Notes: generated by a model from the letters alone, not told the origin. Numbered from the stretch's first letter, positions 44,893-52,881 are shown. The stretch is DNA of 64,000 bases from Roseiarcus sp963823165 (GCA_963823165.1 CAWGKV010000005.1:157390-221389), one strand, 5' to 3'. Translations and numbers: made by a program.

Positions 44893-46098
44893 ATGCCCAT
44901 GAAAATCACCGCGCTCGAAACGATCCGACTCGCGGAGTTCGGCAATCTGCTGTGGCTGCGCGTCCACACGTCCGAGGGGCTCACCGGCCTCGGCGAGACT
45001 TTTTTTGCCCCCGAGACGGTGGAGGCCTACGTCCACGAGGTCGTCGCGCCGAAATTGATCGGCCGCGATCCGCTGCAGATCGATCGCATCGCCAGGGACT
45101 TGAACGGCTATCTCGGATTCCGCTCGACCGGCGCGGAGACGCGCGGCAATTCGGCGCTCGACATCGCCCTTTGGGACCTGTTCGGCAAATTCACCGGCCA
45201 GCCGATCGCCCAGCTCCTCGGCGGCTTCTCGCGCGGAAAGATCCGCACCTACAACACTTGCGCCGGCTCCGCCTACATGCGCCGCGACGCCGGCCAGAGC
45301 ACGGCGAACTGGGGACTGTCGGGCGGCCATAAGGACTACGACGATCTCAACGGCTTCCTGCATCGCGCCGACGAGCTCGCGCTCGACCTTCTGTCGGAGG
45401 GGATTACGGCGATGAAGATCTGGCCGTTCGACCCGGCGGCCGAGGCGACCGGCGGCGTCGATATATCATCCGCCGACCTGAAAGCGGCGCTGAAGCCGTT
45501 CGAACAAATCCGCTCGTCGGTGGGCGACCGCATGGAGATCATGGTCGAGTTCCATTCTTTGTGGCAGCTCCTGCCCGCCATGCGCATCGCCAAGGCGCTG
45601 ACCCCGTTCGGCACCAAGTGGCACGAGGATCCGATCAAGATGGACAGCCTCGCGAGCCTCAAGCGTTACGCCCAGGTCTCGCCCGCGCCGATCTGCGCCT
45701 CGGAGACGCTCGGCGGCCGCTGGGCCTTCCGCGACCTTCTCGAGACGGGCGCGGCCGGCGTCATCATGCTGGATCTCTCCTGGTGCGGCGGACTGTCGGA
45801 GGCGCGAAAGATCGCGGCGATGGCGGAAGCCTGGCATCTGCCGGTCGCGCCGCACGATTGCACCGGGCCGGTGGTGCTCTGCGCCTCGACGCACCTTTCG
45901 CTCAACGCGCCGAACGCCCTCATCCAGGAGAGCGTCCGCGCCTATTACAAGACCTGGTACCGCGATCTCGTCACGGCGCTTCCAGACGTTCGCGACGGCT
46001 TCATCACGGTTCCGCCCGGCCCCGGACTCGGGATGGAGCTCGCGCCCGATCTGGCCGACAGGTTCACAGCGACGGTCAGAACGTCTAAGGAAACCTGA
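44893..46098 (+). CDS. Mandelate racemase/enolase superfamily sugar-acid dehydratase-like enzyme
   Basis: A 401-residue enolase-superfamily protein. The N-terminal capping domain is followed by a barrel with a Lys in AMKIWPFD (KxW rather than the racemase KxK), acidic metal ligands in MVEFHSLWQL, WHEDPIK and ASETLGGRW, and a catalytic His in VAPHDCTGPVV. The KxW/EFH pattern is closer to sugar-acid dehydratases than to true racemases. It likely removes water from an aldonate. The gene lies between the corrinoid methyltransferase genes and a sugar importer, so its substrate is probably the demethylated imported acid. Confidence 0.85.
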   Translation: MPMKITALETIRLAEFGNLLWLRVHTSEGLTGLGETFFAPETVEAYVHEVVAPKLIGRDPLQIDRIARDLNGYLGFRSTGAETRGNSALDIALWDLFGKFTGQPIAQLLGGFSRGKIRTYNTCAGSAYMRRDAGQSTANWGLSGGHKDYDDLNGFLHRADELALDLLSEGITAMKIWPFDPAAEATGGVDISSADLKAALKPFEQIRSSVGDRMEIMVEFHSLWQLLPAMRIAKALTPFGTKWHEDPIKMDSLASLKRYAQVSPAPICASETLGGRWAFRDLLETGAAGVIMLDLSWCGGLSEARKIAAMAEAWHLPVAPHDCTGPVVLCASTHLSLNAPNALIQESVRAYYKTWYRDLVTALPDVRDGFITVPPGPGLGMELAPDLADRFTATVRTSKET

Positions 46099-46136
46099 GA
46101 ACGGCGGAAAGCCGACTTCATGAAAGGGAGGATAAT

Positions 46137-47114
46137 GTGAAAAAGCTTCTGATGACGGCGAGCGCCCTGTGTCTCGGGGTCGGCCTCGCGGGCGCGGCCC
46201 CGGCCGAGCCGCTGACGATCGTCTTTACGCACCACTCGTCGGCGTCCAACCCGTTCTGGCAGGCGGTGAAGAAGGGCTTCGATGACGCCTGCGCGAAGGT
46301 GCAGGCGAATTGCCAGATGATCTTCACCCAGACAGAGGGGTCCGTCGACCAGGAGGTGGCGAACCAGCAGGCGGCGTTGGCGCGCAAGCCCGACGCGCTG
46401 ATTACGACGCTTGTCGACAACAACGCCTTCGTCGGCAATTTGAAGGACGCCAAGGCCAAGGGCGTGATCGTCATCGCCTCCAATGTCGACGCCACCGAAG
46501 GCCCGGAGGTCGATCTTCGCGAGGCGTTCGTCGGCCAGAATTTCGTTCCGGCCGGCACGACGCTCGGCAAGCGGATGGCGGCGCTGCTTCCGAAAGAGGG
46601 ACCGATCCGTGTGCTCGTCGGCGTCAATTCCCCCGGGCAGAACTGGTCGGAGAACCGCGCCAAGGGCATCATGAACGGCTTGGAGGCGTTCAAGAAGGCC
46701 AATCCGGATCGCCAGATCGTCATCGACCGGCTGGACGTCAGTCCGGAGGGCGCGGTCGTCGCGGACCGCGTCGGCGCCTACCTCAGCGCTCACCCCGACC
46801 TCAACGCCTACATCGACACCGGGCTCTGGCACTCGAACGTCGCGCGCACGCTGAAGGATCGCGGCATTCCGCCGGGCAAGATCCTGCTCGGCGGCTTCGA
46901 CCTCGCGCCCCAGGTGATCGAGCAGATGAAGGCCGGCTATATCCAAGTCGAAATCGATCAGCAGCCCTACGAGCAGGGGTTTCTGCCCGTGATGCAAGTA
47001 TATCTCCAAAAGAAGGTTGGGTTGGCGCCCGCCGACATCGACACGGGCGAGGCGGTGTTCACGCCCGAGGCGGCGGACTCGCTGATGGGGCTGGCGAAGC
47101 AAGGCCTTCGCTAG
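46137..47114 (+). CDS. Sugar ABC transporter periplasmic binding protein (RbsB type)
   Basis: A 325-residue precursor with GTG start after GAAAGGGAGG and a Sec signal (VKKLLMTASALCLGVGLAGA, cleavage near APAEP). The mature part follows the ribose/galactose-binding class with FTHHSSASNPFWQAVKKGF, DALITTLVDNNAFVGNL, NSPGQNWSENRAKG and LGGFDLAPQVIEQMKAGYI. The ligand site differs from RbsB, so a modified or acidic sugar is possible. It opens a three-gene ABC transporter set at the end of the methyltransferase cluster. Confidence 0.9.
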   Translation: MKKLLMTASALCLGVGLAGAAPAEPLTIVFTHHSSASNPFWQAVKKGFDDACAKVQANCQMIFTQTEGSVDQEVANQQAALARKPDALITTLVDNNAFVGNLKDAKAKGVIVIASNVDATEGPEVDLREAFVGQNFVPAGTTLGKRMAALLPKEGPIRVLVGVNSPGQNWSENRAKGIMNGLEAFKKANPDRQIVIDRLDVSPEGAVVADRVGAYLSAHPDLNAYIDTGLWHSNVARTLKDRGIPPGKILLGGFDLAPQVIEQMKAGYIQVEIDQQPYEQGFLPVMQVYLQKKVGLAPADIDTGEAVFTPEAADSLMGLAKQGLR

Positions 47115-47129
47115 ACCAGCGTCAGGAAG

Positions 47130-47161
47130 AAGCTCCGGCCGGACTTGCCCGGCCGGAGCTT
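47130..47161 (+). promoter_or_regulatory. Strong stem-loop between binding-protein and permease genes
   Basis: Perfect 13-base arms AAGCTCCGGCCGG (47130-47142) and CCGGCCGGAGCTT (47149-47161) with a 6-base loop lie 15 bases after the binding-protein stop. There is no T-run, so it more likely stabilises the upstream message or partly stops transcription, giving more binding protein than permease. Confidence 0.8.
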
Positions 47162-47189
47162 AAGCCGGCGTTGCGGAGACGCTTCGACT

Positions 47190-48173
47190 TTGAGAAACCT
47201 GTTTCGCATCTACCTCGAGAAGCCGGAGTTGGCGGGCGCCGCGCTGCTGGTTCTTCTCGCCGTCGTCTTCGAACTGCGGTCCGGCGGGGCTTTCCTGTCC
47301 CCGGACAATCTGCGCGGAATTTTCGGGTTGTTGCCGGAGGTCGGGCTTGTTTCGGTCGGCGTGACGATCCTGATGATCTGCGGCGAGTTCGACCTCTCGG
47401 TCGGCTCGACCTTCGCGCTCGCGCCGATGGCCGCCTCGCTGCTCATCATCGCCGGCGTTCCGCTCGCCTTGGCGATCGTCATCGGGCTTCTCGTCGCCGC
47501 GGCGATCGGCTTCGTCAACGGATTCATCACCCTCAATTTTGCCATCCCGAGCTTCATCACCACCCTGGGCATGCTTTTCATCGTGCGCTCGCTCACGGTG
47601 GTGATTTCAGGCGGATTTCCGCCGCTTCTGCCGGACGATCTGGCGACGGATGTCTTCACCCGGTTCGTCGGACCCGGCGGCCTGTTCCGCGGCTCGTTCA
47701 TCTGGTTTCTGGTCATCTCGATCGCCGCCTCGGCGATGATGTCGCGGTCCAATCTGGGCAACTGGATCCGCGCCACCGGCGGCAATCTGGATGGCGCCAG
47801 CGCAATGGGAGTGCCGGCGCGGCGGGTGAAGCTTTTCTGCTTCGTTCTCTGTTCGGTGCTCGCCGGCTTTGGCGGGATCATGCAGGTGTTTCGGCTGCAT
47901 TCGCCGTTGCCCTCCATCGGCGACGGCCTCGAGCTGCAAGCCGTCGCTGCGGCGGTCATGGGAGGAACGGCGCTGGCGGGCGGGGTCGGGACGGTGCTCG
48001 GCGGCATCGTCGGGGCGCTGCTCATCCGAATTATCGACAACGGCCTCGTGATGTCTCAGGTGGACGCCAACTGGTTCAAGTTCGCAGTCGGCGCGCTGAC
48101 GATCCTGGCGGTGATCGGCAACTCCTGGCTCGGCCGCACGGCCCGCAGCATCAAGCTGGAGAGCAGGGCGTGA
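47190..48173 (+). CDS. Sugar ABC transporter permease (RbsC type)
   Basis: A 327-residue inner-membrane protein with about ten hydrophobic segments. I prefer the TTG at 47190, with GGAG upstream; an earlier in-frame TTG at 47145 falls inside the stem-loop. Family phrases are VTILMICGEFDLSVGSTFAL, VNGFITLNFAIPSFITTLGML, GNLDGASAMGVPARRVK and VAAAVMGGTALAGGVGTVLG. It pairs with the ATPase that starts in a GTGA overlap at its stop. Confidence 0.9.
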   Translation: MRNLFRIYLEKPELAGAALLVLLAVVFELRSGGAFLSPDNLRGIFGLLPEVGLVSVGVTILMICGEFDLSVGSTFALAPMAASLLIIAGVPLALAIVIGLLVAAAIGFVNGFITLNFAIPSFITTLGMLFIVRSLTVVISGGFPPLLPDDLATDVFTRFVGPGGLFRGSFIWFLVISIAASAMMSRSNLGNWIRATGGNLDGASAMGVPARRVKLFCFVLCSVLAGFGGIMQVFRLHSPLPSIGDGLELQAVAAAVMGGTALAGGVGTVLGGIVGALLIRIIDNGLVMSQVDANWFKFAVGALTILAVIGNSWLGRTARSIKLESRA

Positions 48174-48949
48174 CGGAAGCCGGCGCCGCAGCCGCCGCCT
48201 GCGCCGATGGCGCGACGAGCGCGGACCCGATCATCGAATGCCGCCGCCTGCACAAGTGGTACGCCGGCGTCCACGCGCTCAAAGGCGTGAGCCTCGCGAT
48301 CAAGCGCGGCGAGGTGGTCGGTCTGGTCGGCGACAACGGCGCCGGCAAGTCGACGCTCATCAAGATCATCTCCGGGGTCCACCCTCCGGACCAGGGCGAG
48401 ATCTTCGTCGACGGCAAGCGGGTCGACATCCGCACGCCGAAGGAGGCGATGAAGCTCGGCATCGAAACCATCTACCAGACGAACTCCATGGTCCCCACCA
48501 TGTCGATCGCCCGCAATCTGTTCATCGGCCGGGAGCCGCTGGCCGCATCGATCTTCGGCTTCGGGTTCATGGACCAGTCGCGCATGCGGCGCGAGAGCGT
48601 CAAGGCGATCGCCGACGTCGACCTGCATCTGCGCTCGCCCGACGCGCTGGTCGGCGAGCTGTCGGGAGGGCAGCAGCAGGGCGTGGCGATCGCGCGCGCG
48701 ATGCACTTCAAGTCGAAACTCCTCGTCCTCGACGAGCCGACCAACCATCTGTCGGTCAAGGAAACCAACAAGGTGATCGGCTTCATCAGGGCGCTGAAGA
48801 GCCAGGGCGTCACCGGCATCTTCATCAGCCATAATATGTACCACGTGTTCCAGTGCTGCGGCCGCGTGGTGGCGATGGCGCGCGGGGAGATCGTCTACGA
48901 CCGCCCGACCGGCGAGACGTCGATCGAGGAGGTGCAGGAGTTCTTGTAA
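48170..48949 (+). CDS. Sugar ABC transporter ATP-binding protein (single-domain)
   Basis: A 259-residue ATPase with a GTG start overlapping the permease stop. Motifs: Walker A VGDNGAGKSTLIKIISG near residue 55, Q-loop IETIYQTNSM, signature LSGGQQQGVAIARAM, Walker B KLLVLDEPTNHLS and switch ISHNMYHVF. A 20-residue Ala/Gly-rich extension precedes the domain. As with frcA it is a single-domain member of the ribose-transporter class. It is the last gene of the methyltransferase/importer cluster. Confidence 0.9.
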   Translation: MTEAGAAAAACADGATSADPIIECRRLHKWYAGVHALKGVSLAIKRGEVVGLVGDNGAGKSTLIKIISGVHPPDQGEIFVDGKRVDIRTPKEAMKLGIETIYQTNSMVPTMSIARNLFIGREPLAASIFGFGFMDQSRMRRESVKAIADVDLHLRSPDALVGELSGGQQQGVAIARAMHFKSKLLVLDEPTNHLSVKETNKVIGFIRALKSQGVTGIFISHNMYHVFQCCGRVVAMARGEIVYDRPTGETSIEEVQEFL

Positions 48950-49042
48950 GCGGGCCGGCAATTCGGGGCGCTCGCCGGACGATCGCGGGCTTGGAACGAT
49001 CGGCCTGTTCAGGCGTGGTGTCAGCGCCTCCTTCGGTCGTTT

Positions 49043-49354
49043 CTACTCGCGCTCGAAGAGCGCTGCGAGATCCCGGCGCCCGTCGACCACCCGCACGACT
49101 TCGACCCGGTCGTGAGAAACGCGGTAAAACAGCACGGTCGGATAGACGACAATTTCTCGGATGCCGGCCCTGAGGTCGTCGCGCTCGCGTCCCATGAGCG
49201 GCGAAGCCGCCAGGCGCATCGCAGCGCGATGGATGTCGCGGAGATGCCCGTCAGCAATCGCGGGGGAGAATCGCGAGGCGCCCCAGCGCCAAATCGAAAG
49301 AAGGTCGTCTTCGGACTCGGGAGACCAAACGACGCGAAAATTATCGTCCGCCAT
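49043..49354 (-). CDS. ParE/RelE-family toxin
   Basis: A 103-residue protein of the ParE type: WSPESEDDLLSIWRWGASRF near residue 10, ASPLMGRERDDLRAGIREIVVYPTVLFYRV and IVRVVDGRRDLAALF-like end (VVRVVDGRRDLAALFERE). It likely inhibits DNA gyrase or cuts mRNA; family sequence alone does not say which. The start overlaps the stop of the upstream antitoxin gene by 14 bases, the usual antitoxin-toxin arrangement. It is intact. A short fragment of a very similar gene is at 52085. Confidence 0.88.
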   Translation of the reverse strand: MADDNFRVVWSPESEDDLLSIWRWGASRFSPAIADGHLRDIHRAAMRLAASPLMGRERDDLRAGIREIVVYPTVLFYRVSHDRVEVVRVVDGRRDLAALFERE

Positions 49355-49562
49355 GTTCGGCGTTTGCGCGGGCGATCAGGGACTCGACATCGAGCTCCCT
49401 GCCGCGTCCGGCATCGAGGGACCGAACGCCCTGATCGAGCTTCTCCCGAAGCGAAGCGAGCTCATCGACGTACCGATCGAGTTGCTCCGCGATGCGCCGC
49501 TGATCCGCCGCGGGCAAAAGCTTCGCTTTTGCAACAGCTTGGTCGAGCGTTTTCGTTGGCAT
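49341..49562 (-). CDS. ParD-like antitoxin
   Basis: A 73-residue, helical, charged protein (LDQAVAKAKLLPAADQRRIAEQLDRYV at residues 6-32) directly upstream of and overlapping the toxin gene. Its N-terminal KAKLLPAADQRRIAEQL resembles short RelB/ParD-like antitoxins rather than a classic ribbon-helix-helix. It should bind and neutralise the ParE-type toxin and repress the operon. The promoter would lie between it and the decayed transposase at 49925. Confidence 0.8.
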   Translation of the reverse strand: MPTKTLDQAVAKAKLLPAADQRRIAEQLDRYVDELASLREKLDQGVRSLDAGRGRELDVESLIARANAEHGGR

Positions 49563-49599
49563 AGGACAACTTTAACACGTCTAGGCGGCGGATGCGAGC

Positions 49600-49925
49600 G
49601 CCTGCAAGAGAAGCAAGGCTAGCGCTTGATGAGCCGAATCGCGACGGAAAGAGATGGCCGGTCTGGCGTACGCGGGCGTTGACGAAGCCGGCGTAGAGCC
49701 GGCGCCCCCCAGCGCCAGCGCCAATCCTTCGCCGTCCTGCGTGAGGATGAGATGAACCTGGTTCGGCGTCTGGCATAGGCCCCGCCTCGAAGCCGAAGCG
49801 GGGGCAGGATTCGCCGAGCCAGTCGCGATAGAGAGCATAGTCGCCCTGCTCGAAGAAGACGCGCTGCGTGACGTGATGCGGCGGACCGGGAGCCAGGGCG
49901 CGGGCGATGCTATATACCACCGTAA
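49600..49925 (-). pseudogene. RAYT (REP-associated tyrosine transposase) remnant A
   Basis: Minus-strand fragments in different frames read ARALAPGPPHHVTQRVFFEQ, DYALYRDWLGES, MPDAEPGSSHPHAG-like debris of the LMPNHVHLIL motif, and RLYAGFVNARVRQTGHLF with SRFGS. In order these are pieces of a Y1 single-strand transposase of the RAYT class. The GNRR block is missing, the frame shifts near the HxH site and the C-terminal third is lost. It is non-functional as it stands. Confidence 0.75.
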
Positions 49926-49955
49926 CACCCCGCTTCCGCACTGGGAGCAAGAGGG

Positions 49956-50235
49956 TCAAGCCGCGATGTTCAGTTGCACGCTCAGTCCGGCTTTCGTTGC
50001 GAGATCGACGAGCGCCTCGAGGCTGAAGTTCTGGATCCGCCCGCGCAGGAGATCGTTCAATCGGGGCTGGGTCACCCCCAGCCTGCGGGCGGCCTCCGTC
50101 TGCGTGACGTTCCAGCGGCGCACCTGCTGTTCGACCGCGATGAGCAGAATTCGACCGCATCGTCATGCTCGCCGCCTCCGTTTGCGTGTCCTCAAGCGCG
50201 TCCCACACATTTGCGAAAGTCTGGCGCTCCATCAT
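49956..50235 (-). pseudogene. HigA-like XRE antitoxin, frameshifted
   Basis: Starting at ATG 50235 the first frame reads MMERQTFANVWDALEDTQTE; the second frame continues LLIAVEQQVRRWNVTQTEAA, RRLGVTQPRLNDLLRGRI and FSLEALVDLATKAGL to a stop at 49956. Removing one T in AATTCTG near 50150 joins them to a 92-residue helix-turn-helix antitoxin. It lies 16 bases downstream of its toxin gene, the toxin-first order of HigBA systems. The break may be a real mutation or an assembly error. Confidence 0.75.
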
Positions 50236-50251
50236 CCATGCTCCTTGCTCG

Positions 50252-50580
50252 TCAAATCTGTTTGAGCCGCGTCGTGGCGAGGTCCAATTCGTGCTTCGTG
50301 GTCCGCTGGGTCTTCTTCTGAAACGCGTGCAAAACGTAAACGGCATCGTCGCGCTTGGCGAAGTAGATCACACGAAAGGCGCGCCCGCTTCGTCACGAAT
50401 GCGAATTTCGACAACTCCTGGTCCGACGGTCCGCATCGGCTTCCAGTCGCTTGGCGCCAGCCCTTGCTGAACCTTATGCAGTTGAACTCCCGCTTCCTTC
50501 CGCGCTCCCTCGGGGAAAGCTCGAAGCCGATCCAGGGCGTCGCCCAGAAATACCATCGGCTTCAGAGCGCGTCCCGCCAT
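50252..50580 (-). pseudogene. HigB/RelE-like toxin (phage Gp49-type), frameshifted
   Basis: From ATG 50580 the frame reads ALKPMVFLGDALDRLRAFPE and DWKPMRTVGPGVVEIRIRDE, then breaks in GGCGCGCCTTT near 50379; the next frame gives FRVIYFAKRDDAVYVLHAFQ and KKTQRTTKHELDLATTRLKQ to a stop at 50252. The joined product of about 109 residues is a typical RelE-superfamily toxin that cuts mRNA. A missing base or two extra bases explains the shift. With its antitoxin also broken, the module is inactive unless both breaks are sequencing errors. Confidence 0.75.
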
Positions 50581-51002
50581 CCGCGCCTTATACCAGTCCT
50601 GATATAAACCCACAACAAATGGAAATCGGAGAACCGCAGCGGACCTCGATGAAGACGGAATTCCGGTCGAATTCCGAATTCCCCTGACGCTTTGCTCAAC
50701 CCCATTTCCCTCGGCTTCGCCCCCCGCCGCTTCGGCCGGGGGTCGCGGCTGGTCGCGAGGGCGAGCCGGTCGAGGAAGGCGCGAGAGCCGAACGGTCGGC
50801 CGATCGTTTCGGCCGCGCTTGAGCGCCGAGAGCGCCTCAGGCGCAGCCGGCGTCTCGATCCAGTCGGCGAGCCGTCCGGCGCTCCACTCGATCAGGGGCG
50901 CGACGGTGACGAGCCGGTCGTCGCGCCGCTCAAGATGGGCGCGCACGCTCGACCAGCGCCAATCCTGCGCGCGCGGGCGACGAGCCCATGCGCGGACCGG
51001 GG

Positions 51003-51055
51003 TTCCCCTTCTCCCTGTGGGAGAAGGTGGCCGGCGAAGCCGGCCGGATGAGGGT
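51003..51055. repeat. Palindromic repeat inside RAYT remnant B
   Basis: The segment TTCTCCCTGTGGGAGAA followed by GGCCGGCGAAGCCGGCC and GGATGAGGGT contains two hairpins. It has the same make-up as the repeats at 41057-41222 and interrupts the transposase reading frame, which is intact at this point in remnant C. It therefore inserted after the gene had duplicated or diverged. Confidence 0.7.
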
Positions 51056-51145
51056 GCGCGCCGCCGCAACGAGGTGGTCTTCGTCCATCACCGCCGAGCC
51101 GAAACGCGACTGGAAGAGATGCCCGGTCACCCCGAGCCGTGCGTT

Positions 51146-51196
51146 TGTAGGCGCGCTCGCTGAGCGCGCCGGCCGCGGTCATCGACCGCGGCTACA
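51146..51196 (-). repeat. REP element, copy 2, inside RAYT remnant B
   Basis: A 51-base double palindrome bounded by TGTAG and CTACA, identical to copy 3 at 53767-53817. It replaces about 45 bases of transposase coding sequence between the ARAL region and VTGHLF. The same interruption in two remnants means they descend from one already interrupted gene. Confidence 0.85.
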
Positions 51197-51369
51197 GGAG
51201 CGCCCGCGCGAGCGGCTCCGCGCGGTCCGGTACGAGGATAAGATGCACATGGTTCGGCATCAGGCAGGTAGGCCCAGCATGCGACGCCGTGCTTGCGGCA
51301 TTGGCTCGCGAGGAGGTCGCGGTAGAGTTCGTCTCCGAAGAACACCCGCTCGCGCCGGTTGCCGTATTT

Positions 51370-51747
51370 TCAAGCGGCGCTCTTCCGCACCGGGCGGATC
51401 AAGACTTCCGCGGAAATCCCCAGTCGGTCGTGCAGCCGCCTGATCATGCCGATCGAAAGATCGCGCTTCCGGTTCAACACTTCGGCGACGCGGGCGCGGG
51501 TGCCGAGGATCGCCTCCAGGTCGCGGCGCGTGAGGCCCTGCTGCTCCATGCGAAACTTGATCGCCTCGATGGGATCTGGCGGATCGATTGGGTGGTGTTC
51601 GTTTTCGTAGGCGTCGAGCAGCGTGGCCAGCACATCAAGGCGGTCGCCCTCCTGCGTCCCCGCCTTCGCGCCCCAGAGGCGCCCGATCTCGGCCAAGGCC
51701 GCCTCATGGTCGGCCTCCGATCGGATTGGATTGACTTCAACCGCCAT
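51370..51747 (-). CDS. higA: HigA-type antitoxin with C-terminal helix-turn-helix
   Basis: A 125-residue protein of the HigA2-like class: an N-terminal toxin-binding region (IRSEADHEAALAEIGRLWGA), a linker with ENEHHPIDPPDPIEAIKFRM and an XRE-like helix-turn-helix (LTRRDLEAILGTRARVAEVL then RDLSIGMIRRLHDRLGI). Its start overlaps the toxin stop by 11 bases, toxin gene first. It should neutralise HigB and repress the operon. The gene is intact. Confidence 0.92.
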   Translation of the reverse strand: MAVEVNPIRSEADHEAALAEIGRLWGAKAGTQEGDRLDVLATLLDAYENEHHPIDPPDPIEAIKFRMEQQGLTRRDLEAILGTRARVAEVLNRKRDLSIGMIRRLHDRLGISAEVLIRPVRKSAA

Positions 51748-52060
51748 GTTTCACCTCTTTAACGTCGATCCGGTCGTAATCCGCATGCGATCCGATCCAC
51801 TTGATCCAGATGATGCCCTTCTCGAAGTCGATCGCCGCGACCAGACGATAGTCGTTGCCCTTGATGTTGAAGACCACCCGCTCGGCGGTCACGACGCTCG
51901 CCGTTCGGTATAGCCTCTTGACCTCGGCTGCGTTGGCCCACTGCGCCTTGTGAACTTCGTCAAACCAGGCGTCGAGCGCAGCCTTGAGAGCGGGTTGATC
52001 CTTGCTCCCTGCGCGGCTGTCCACGAAATCGCGCAAGGTGCGTCGGGCGATGATTCGCAT
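51737..52060 (-). CDS. higB: HigB-type mRNA-interferase toxin
   Basis: A 107-residue HigB family toxin. The start MRIIARRTLRDFVDSR is the standard beginning, followed by ALKAALDAWFDEVHKAQWAN and VVFNIKGNDYRLVAAIDFEK and the terminal WIGSHADYDRIDVKEVKHGG-like end. Such toxins cut mRNA on the ribosome. It overlaps higA by 11 bases and the pair is intact, the only complete HigBA here. Confidence 0.93.
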   Translation of the reverse strand: MRIIARRTLRDFVDSRAGSKDQPALKAALDAWFDEVHKAQWANAAEVKRLYRTASVVTAERVVFNIKGNDYRLVAAIDFEKGIIWIKWIGSHADYDRIDVKEVKHGG

Positions 52061-52084
52061 GTTGCAGCATAGCATGCTCCCAAA

Positions 52085-52170
52085 ATGGGAGCAAATGCGT
52101 CGGCGATCGTGGCCCAGCGCCAGACGGAAAGAAAATCGTCTTCGGATTCGGGAGACCGAAGGTCGAGGTC
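52085..52170 (-). pseudogene. Fragment of a ParE-type toxin gene
   Basis: About 25 codons on the minus strand read RSPESEDDFLSVWRWATIAD, nearly the same as the N-terminus of the intact toxin at 49043 (WSPESEDDLLSIWRWGASRF). The rest of the gene is missing; higB begins just beyond. It is a leftover of a second ParE locus, showing that toxin-antitoxin genes have been gained and lost repeatedly here. Confidence 0.65.
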
Positions 52171-52303
52171 TCCCGGTTTCCGGTCGAGGAGCTTGCGCAT
52201 ATGCCAGGGTCTTCGACCACGCAGGACCCGGATATGCGCTCGCGTTGACGCGCATCCCCGTTTCGCCTTCCGCTGTGATCACGGCGTCGACGTCCCTGCA
52301 TAA

Positions 52304-52324
52304 CCCCCGGGCTTGATCCGGGGG
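52304..52324. terminator. GC-rich hairpin
   Basis: Perfect 7-base arms CCCCCGG and CCGGGGG (52304-52310, 52318-52324) enclose a 7-base loop, followed by CTTTCG. It could end transcription but lacks a real T-run. The wording (CCCCCGGGCTTGATCCGGGGG) is a common intergenic palindrome in alphaproteobacteria. Confidence 0.5.
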
Positions 52325-52425
52325 CTTTCGCGGCTCGATGGGTGGCCTACCAGGCGCCGCTGCCGCCGCTTCGCCCCCGTCCTCGCGGCCGACGACGCAC
52401 GGCTCGGGGCCGATGCGGTTCTTAT

Positions 52426-52881
52426 TCACCCGAATGGGAAGGCTTTCGTATCGAGCCACTCGGCGAGAGCCTCCTGGACTTCGCGGGAAACAGTCACGTA
52501 ACCTTCGTCCATCAAGGCCAGCCCCACATCGGCGCATTCAACGATCGCGTCAGGGTGGGCCGTAAGATCGATCCGGATTTTCGAAGTGACAATCGAGCGT
52601 CGGCCGCCTTGACCGACTTCAGAGCGGCCTTGCAGACCAACCCGGCTCGATAAATCGCACAACGCGACGATGTGGCGATTGGAAAGTCGAAAATTGCCGG
52701 ATGAGTCCCTTTGCAAGCGTTCGAGTTTCAACATTCGAATGCCTCTTTGGGTTGGCGCTATCAGCGGGTTGTTGCACAGGCGCTTGCGGTCGCCCGAAGC
52801 CGCGGCTTTACCGGGAGACATGCATATTTCCCCTTTCCCGTTCGCCCCGGGGCGCCCGCCGCGCCGGCGGCGATCGGTCAT
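52426..52881 (-). CDS. Possible small hypothetical protein or decayed gene
   Basis: An open frame of 151 codons, with a later ATG before LKLERLQRDSSGNFRLSNRH. The last 50 residues (ADVGLALMDEGYVTVSREVQ, ALAEWLDTKAFPFG) look protein-like and amphipathic, but the first third is low in information and overlaps an inverted repeat. I recognise no family. It may be the remains of an antitoxin-like gene. The rest of 52061-53082 contains the toxin fragment, the hairpin and the large inverted repeat described separately. Confidence 0.3.
   Translation of the reverse strand: MTDRRRRGGRPGANGKGEICMSPGKAAASGDRKRLCNNPLIAPTQRGIRMLKLERLQRDSSGNFRLSNRHIVALCDLSSRVGLQGRSEVGQGGRRSIVTSKIRIDLTAHPDAIVECADVGLALMDEGYVTVSREVQEALAEWLDTKAFPFG

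Larger units (their letters stand above)
50692..51362 (-). pseudogene. RAYT transposase remnant B with inserted repeats
   Basis: Pieces on the minus strand in order are RERVFFGDELYRDLLASQ, RKHGVACWAY, MPNHVHLILVP-like text, a REP element (51146-51196), VTGHLFQSRFGSAVMDEDHL, VAAARTLIRP, a second palindromic repeat (51003-51055) and the C-terminal LIEWSAGRLADWIETPAAPE region. The N-terminus is lost next to higA. Two repeats within the reading frame and several frame changes show it is dead. It is closely related to remnant C. Confidence 0.8.
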
